Shown piece after piece: positions 60,673 through 64,000 of a stretch of DNA of 64,000 bases. The stretch comes from Aneurinibacillus sp. Ricciae_BoGa-3. Its GTDB lineage: Bacteria; Bacillota; Bacilli; Aneurinibacillales; Aneurinibacillaceae. Position 1 is the first letter of the stretch. Each line of letters opens with the position of its first letter. Made by a program: the position numbers and the translations under genes. The stretch spans positions 3,784,001 to 3,848,000 of the forward strand of contig NZ_CP116887.1 of the NCBI RefSeq assembly GCF_028421645.1, written 5' to 3'. The notes beneath the pieces were generated by a model. The model was not told where the DNA came from. It searched no databases and saw only the letters and a program-made list of their open reading frames with translations.

Positions 60673-60952
60673 ATGAAAAACATCGCGGGCCACGCCGCTC
60701 TCTCCTTCCCCCTCATAGAAGCTTTGACGGCAGCTTTGTGGAACGACGGTCGAACCGGCAAAAACATCTGGGTATCTCAATGATGGAGACAGTTTGCCGG
60801 TCTTTTTCGCCCTCTGTTCCACACGCTCCATAAGGGGAAAGAAAGGTGCGGACATGTGCCTCACGATGTTTTCCTTGGGTGTTTCGGGACCGGAGGTCCC
60901 ATTTAAAATATCGCTCAACGTACTTCAACACATTAAAGCAAAATATACTTGC
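60673..60952 (+). repeat. Nested-hairpin repeat, copy 6 (modules A and B absent, with tail)
   Basis: Begins 3-4 bases after the comER stop. Outer arms ATGAAAAACATCG (60673-60685) / CGATGTTTTC (60883-60892); the second stem TGTGGAAC / GTTCCACA is intact. Side arm A is missing (ACCGGC joins AAAAACATCTGGG) and side arm B is missing (CACACGCTCCAT joins AAGGGGAAAG). The tail hairpin GGGACC-GGA-GGTCCC (about 60886-60900), TACTTCAACACATTAAAG and AAATATACTT are present. Confidence 0.9.
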
Positions 60953-60958
60953 CTATAC

Positions 60959-61032
60959 GAAAAAAAAGAGCCTGTTGGTCCGAGTCTTTACCGTATGGGA
61001 AAAGACTTTAGATCGCAACAAGCTCTTTTTTT
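60959..61032 (-). terminator. Long terminator after the substrate-binding protein gene
   Basis: Outer stem AAAAAAAGAGC...GCTCTTTTTTT with TGTTG/CAACA continuation and an inner arm AGTCTTTT / AAAGACT. T-runs lie on both sides. It overlaps the stop codon of the minus-strand gene and faces repeat copy 6. Confidence 0.85.
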
Positions 61033-62059
61033 AATCTAAAAATTTGGCTTTACTTTTTAACGCATCAGGAATTTTGAGTCCAAAAGACTGAACAGCTTTT
61101 TTATTAATAACCAGCTGCGTGTCTTTTGTCGTCTCAACCGGCAGTGAACCTGGTTTAGCACCTTTCAGCACCTTAACCGCCATGGCTCCTGTTTGTCGGC
61201 CCATTTTGTAATAGTCAATCCCGTATGTCGCGATGGCTCCGCGCTTAACCGTGTCGCTGTCGGAGGCGAATAAAGGTTTTTTGGATGCTTTTGCCGCAGT
61301 AAGCAGCGCCTCAAACGAAGATACAACCGTGTTATCCACCGGAACAAGAATCGTGTCGACTTTGTTCATAGCGGCTTCCGCACCCTGTTTAACTTCATTT
61401 GAACTGGTGATGCCGATTCTTTGAACCGCAATGCCTTTCGCCTTAGCTGCCTTCTCGACCATGCTTACCTGCACACCGGAATTAACCTCCCCGGTGTTGT
61501 ATATCACACCGATAGTTTTTACTTTAGGCAGGAATTGTGCAATCAGTTCAACCTGTTTGTCCATTGGCGATACGTCCGACGTTCCGGTCACATATTGAGA
61601 CGGCTTATCCAGGGATGGAACAAGCTTGGCCGCAACTGGATCGGTAACAGCTGAGAATACCACTGGTATCCCTTTTGCTTGATTCACAACAGCCTGGGCA
61701 GAGGGCGTCGTAATTGGAATGATAATATCGTCCTTATTCGTTGCCATCTGCTGGGCAATGGTTGTTACGGTGCTCATATCCCCCTGCGCATTCTGGTAAT
61801 CCAGCACCATGTTGGCTTTATCTTTATATCCCTGCGCGGCAAGTTCATCAACAATCCCCTGGCGAATCGAATTCAAAGCCGGATGATCGACTAACTGTGT
61901 AACGCCAACCTTTACCTGCTTTTCAGTTTTCGCACTGCTCTGCGCATTCGATGCGGCAGGAGATGCGGCGTCTTTGGCTGTACCAGCAGCCGTGCTGCAC
62001 CCGGCAGCACCCATTACTAACAAAGACAGGGCAATTCCTGTAGCCATTACTCTTCTCAT
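61031..62059 (-). CDS. ABC-type substrate-binding lipoprotein (TrpX/ABC_sub_bind family), solitary
   Basis: 342 residues. Signal peptide with lipobox (VMGAAGCS, Cys near 21), a short Ala/Ser linker, then a two-lobed binding fold with VKVGVTQLVDHPALNSIRQG near 52 and TIGVIYNTGEVNSGVQ near 185. The family binds aromatic amino acids or similar small ligands. GGAGGAG is 5 bases before this ATG, five codons inside the longest frame. The permease and ATPase that normally follow are absent: a terminator and a repeat come directly after it. Confidence 0.88.
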   Translation of the reverse strand: MRRVMATGIALSLLVMGAAGCSTAAGTAKDAASPAASNAQSSAKTEKQVKVGVTQLVDHPALNSIRQGIVDELAAQGYKDKANMVLDYQNAQGDMSTVTTIAQQMATNKDDIIIPITTPSAQAVVNQAKGIPVVFSAVTDPVAAKLVPSLDKPSQYVTGTSDVSPMDKQVELIAQFLPKVKTIGVIYNTGEVNSGVQVSMVEKAAKAKGIAVQRIGITSSNEVKQGAEAAMNKVDTILVPVDNTVVSSFEALLTAAKASKKPLFASDSDTVKRGAIATYGIDYYKMGRQTGAMAVKVLKGAKPGSLPVETTKDTQLVINKKAVQSFGLKIPDALKSKAKFLD

Positions 62060-62147
62060 CTTTCTCTCCTCCATACTTAACTCAGCTAGTATTCTGAAAA
62101 CTTGTGACGATTATACCACGGTAAACTTCAGACTGGCTACCATGAAT

Positions 62148-64000
62148 TTAGCCGACCACTATATTAACCAGTTTCCCTGGGACCGCGATCACTTTGCGTA
62201 TGGTTTTGCCCACCAGCAATTCCTGAATTTTAACGTCAGCCATCGCCTGGGCTTCCATTTCTTCTCTCGTTGCTTTTGCCGCAATCACAAGCTTTTCACG
62301 AACTTTACCGTTTATCTGGACAACAATTTCCACTTCATCAAGCACGAGCGCGCGCTCGTCATACACTGGCCAGTCCTGCAAGTGGACGCTTTCTGCACGG
62401 CCGATCATGCGCCACATTTCTTCCGTAATATGCGGAGCAAATGGCGCAAGCAGGACAATCACCCGCTCTACAGAAAGAGCCAGCATCCCGCTGTCCGCCG
62501 TCTCAGGATACGCATAAATTTTGTTCACGAGCTCCATGATGGAACTAATCGCCGTGTTGAATTGGCGCCGCTCGCCAATATCTTCGCTCACTTTTTTAAT
62601 GGTGGCATTAAGCGTTCGATTCAAATCCTTTTCTGCGTCACCTGAAACCTGTGCAACAGCCGTGTCACTGCTGAAAAGGGCACGATGCTGATCCACCATT
62701 CTCCATACGCGGTTTAAGAAACGGAAGCTGCCTTCCACCCCGCTGTCACTCCACTCCAGATCGCGATCAGGCGGAGCCGCAAACAGAATAAAGAGCCGGC
62801 CGGTATCTGCCCCGTATTTTTCGATGATTTCATCCGGACTGACCACGTTGCCTTTGGATTTAGACATTTTAGCGCCGTCTTTGAGTACCATTCCCTGTGT
62901 CAGCAGACTCCTAAACGGTTCGGTAAAGGAAACCATACCGGCGTCATGCAGCACTTTTGTGAAAAAGCGGGAGTAAAGCAGATGCAGGATCGCGTGCTCA
63001 ATGCCGCCGATGTATTCATCAACTGGCAGCCATTTATTGGCTTTTGCCGGTTCAAACGGAATCTCATCGTTTTTCGGATCGGTAAAACGAAGGTAATACC
63101 AGGACGAATCGATAAACGTATCCATCGTGTCTGTTTCGCGCCGGGCCGGCTTGCCGCATTTCGGGCAATCGGTATGCACGAATTCCTCTGATTTGGCAAG
63201 AGGATTGGAATGGCCATCAATGACCACGTCTTCCGGAAGCATTACAGGCAACTGTTCTTTCGGAACAGGTACGATTCCGCAGTCGTCACAATAAACCATT
63301 GGAATAGGAGCGCCCCAATAGCGCTGGCGGGACACTAACCAATCGCGCAGCCTGTAGGAAACGGTTTTTCCGCCCATGCCCTCTTCCTTCAAATGATCAC
63401 TTAATGCCTGGATCGCTTTCCGATTCGGTGTGCCGTTAAATGCAGCAGAATTAACAAGCTTTCCATCTTCAGTAAACGCTTCGGTCATATCCTCTTCCCG
63501 AAGTTCCTCCCCTTCAGGCTGGATAACGACCTTGATCGGAATATTATATTTACGGGCAAAGGCAAAGTCGCGCGTATCATGTGCCGGAACAGCCATAACC
63601 GCCCCTGTACCGTAATCCATTAAGACATAGTTGGCGATCCAGATCGGCACATCTTCTCCTGTAAGCGGGTGTTTCGCGTATGCACCGGTAAACAAACCTT
63701 CCTTCGGCGCATCCGTAGAAGTACGGTTAATGTCGGATTCCTTTTTCATGCGCTCGATGAATGCCAGCACCTCGGATTCCATTTCTTTTCCTTTTGCCAG
63801 CTCAGGCACGAGCGGGTGTTCAGGAGCGATTACCATAAAAGTAACACCATAAAGTGTATCCGGGCGTGTGGTGAATACCGTTATTTTTTCATCCAGCTCG
63901 GGCAGATCAAACGTTACTTCCGCGCCTTCACTGCGGCCGATCCAGTTGCGCTGCATCGTTTTAACTTTTTCTGGCCAGCCGTCTAGTCCATCCAGATCTT
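62148..64000 (-). CDS. leuS: Leucyl-tRNA synthetase (5' end outside window)
   Basis: Class Ia synthetase charging tRNA-Leu. The frame is open to the window edge; the first visible residues ([20 protein letters not shown]) lie just before the CP1 editing domain, so roughly the first 200 of about 805 residues are missing. Editing-site sequence [11 protein letters not shown], the tryptophan-rich DSSWYYLRF block and the [11 protein letters not shown]-binding loop are intact, followed by the anticodon-binding and C-terminal domains. An internal Met at 63956 is not the true start. Confidence 0.97.
   Translation of the reverse strand, partial: DLDGLDGWPEKVKTMQRNWIGRSEGAEVTFDLPELDEKITVFTTRPDTLYGVTFMVIAPEHPLVPELAKGKEMESEVLAFIERMKKESDINRTSTDAPKEGLFTGAYAKHPLTGEDVPIWIANYVLMDYGTGAVMAVPAHDTRDFAFARKYNIPIKVVIQPEGEELREEDMTEAFTEDGKLVNSAAFNGTPNRKAIQALSDHLKEEGMGGKTVSYRLRDWLVSRQRYWGAPIPMVYCDDCGIVPVPKEQLPVMLPEDVVIDGHSNPLAKSEEFVHTDCPKCGKPARRETDTMDTFIDSSWYYLRFTDPKNDEIPFEPAKANKWLPVDEYIGGIEHAILHLLYSRFFTKVLHDAGMVSFTEPFRSLLTQGMVLKDGAKMSKSKGNVVSPDEIIEKYGADTGRLFILFAAPPDRDLEWSDSGVEGSFRFLNRVWRMVDQHRALFSSDTAVAQVSGDAEKDLNRTLNATIKKVSEDIGERRQFNTAISSIMELVNKIYAYPETADSGMLALSVERVIVLLAPFAPHITEEMWRMIGRAESVHLQDWPVYDERALVLDEVEIVVQINGKVREKLVIAAKATREEMEAQAMADVKIQELLVGKTIRKVIAVPGKLVNIVVG

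Overview
The window is a stretch of low-to-mid G+C Gram-positive chromosome from an endospore-forming member of the Bacillales. The gene order follows the Bacillus subtilis yqf-yqe-dnaK-gpr-comE regions almost gene for gene. Sporulation genes (yqfC, yqfD, spoIIP, gpr), a glyQS T-box, an S-box riboswitch, CIRCE and the competence genes comEA/EB/EC/ER all fit. The larger gaps, extra genes and IS110 remnant suggest the Aneurinibacillus/Brevibacillus side of the order rather than Bacillus itself; that placement is inference from gene content. Almost all genes lie on the minus strand, so the window reads right to left.

Layout by coordinate. (1) 1-11.9 kb: the housekeeping block glyS(partial)-glyQ-[T-box]-recO-yqzL-era-cdd-dgkA-ybeY-pgpH-phoH-yqfD-yqfC, then yqeY-rpsU. 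The floA/yqeZ genes that sit between yqfC and yqeY in B. subtilis are absent. (2) 12-27.7 kb: an accessory block. It holds a lone murF on the plus strand, ddl, a DUF202 membrane protein, a five-gene Dpp/Opp-type peptide ABC transporter, two consecutive two-component systems (one GlnK/GlnL-like, one CitB/DcuR-like) and a DUF445 protein. (3) 27.9-48.9 kb: the B. subtilis order returns with a Na/Pi cotransporter (yqeW), deoC and a Nudix gene, mtaB, rsmE, prmA, dnaJ, dnaK, grpE, hrcA, hemW, lepA, yqxA, spoIIP, gpr, rpsT and holA. An Xaa-Pro peptidase is inserted before lepA. An archaeal-type chaperonin gene is inserted between hrcA and grpE. (4) 49-59.3 kb: a frameshifted IS110 transposase, an ECF sigma factor with its zinc-finger anti-sigma factor, comEC, an unknown gene, comEB, an S-box-controlled metY and comEA. 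(5) 59.3-64 kb: a small conserved gene and comER on the plus strand, a solitary ABC substrate-binding lipoprotein, and the 3' part of leuS.

Two things stand out. First, the hrcA heat-shock operon carries a Group III (thermosome-like) chaperonin, so HSP70 and a lid-bearing HSP60 of archaeal type are probably co-controlled by HrcA/CIRCE. Second, six copies of a modular intergenic repeat are scattered through the window, all in the same orientation. Each full copy is one long nested hairpin with side arms that are present or absent as units. Three of the copies begin within a few bases of a plus-strand stop codon. I do not recognise this family.

Starts were chosen by ribosome-binding-site position; where this differs from the longest open frame the entry says so. 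No tRNA, rRNA or CRISPR array was seen.
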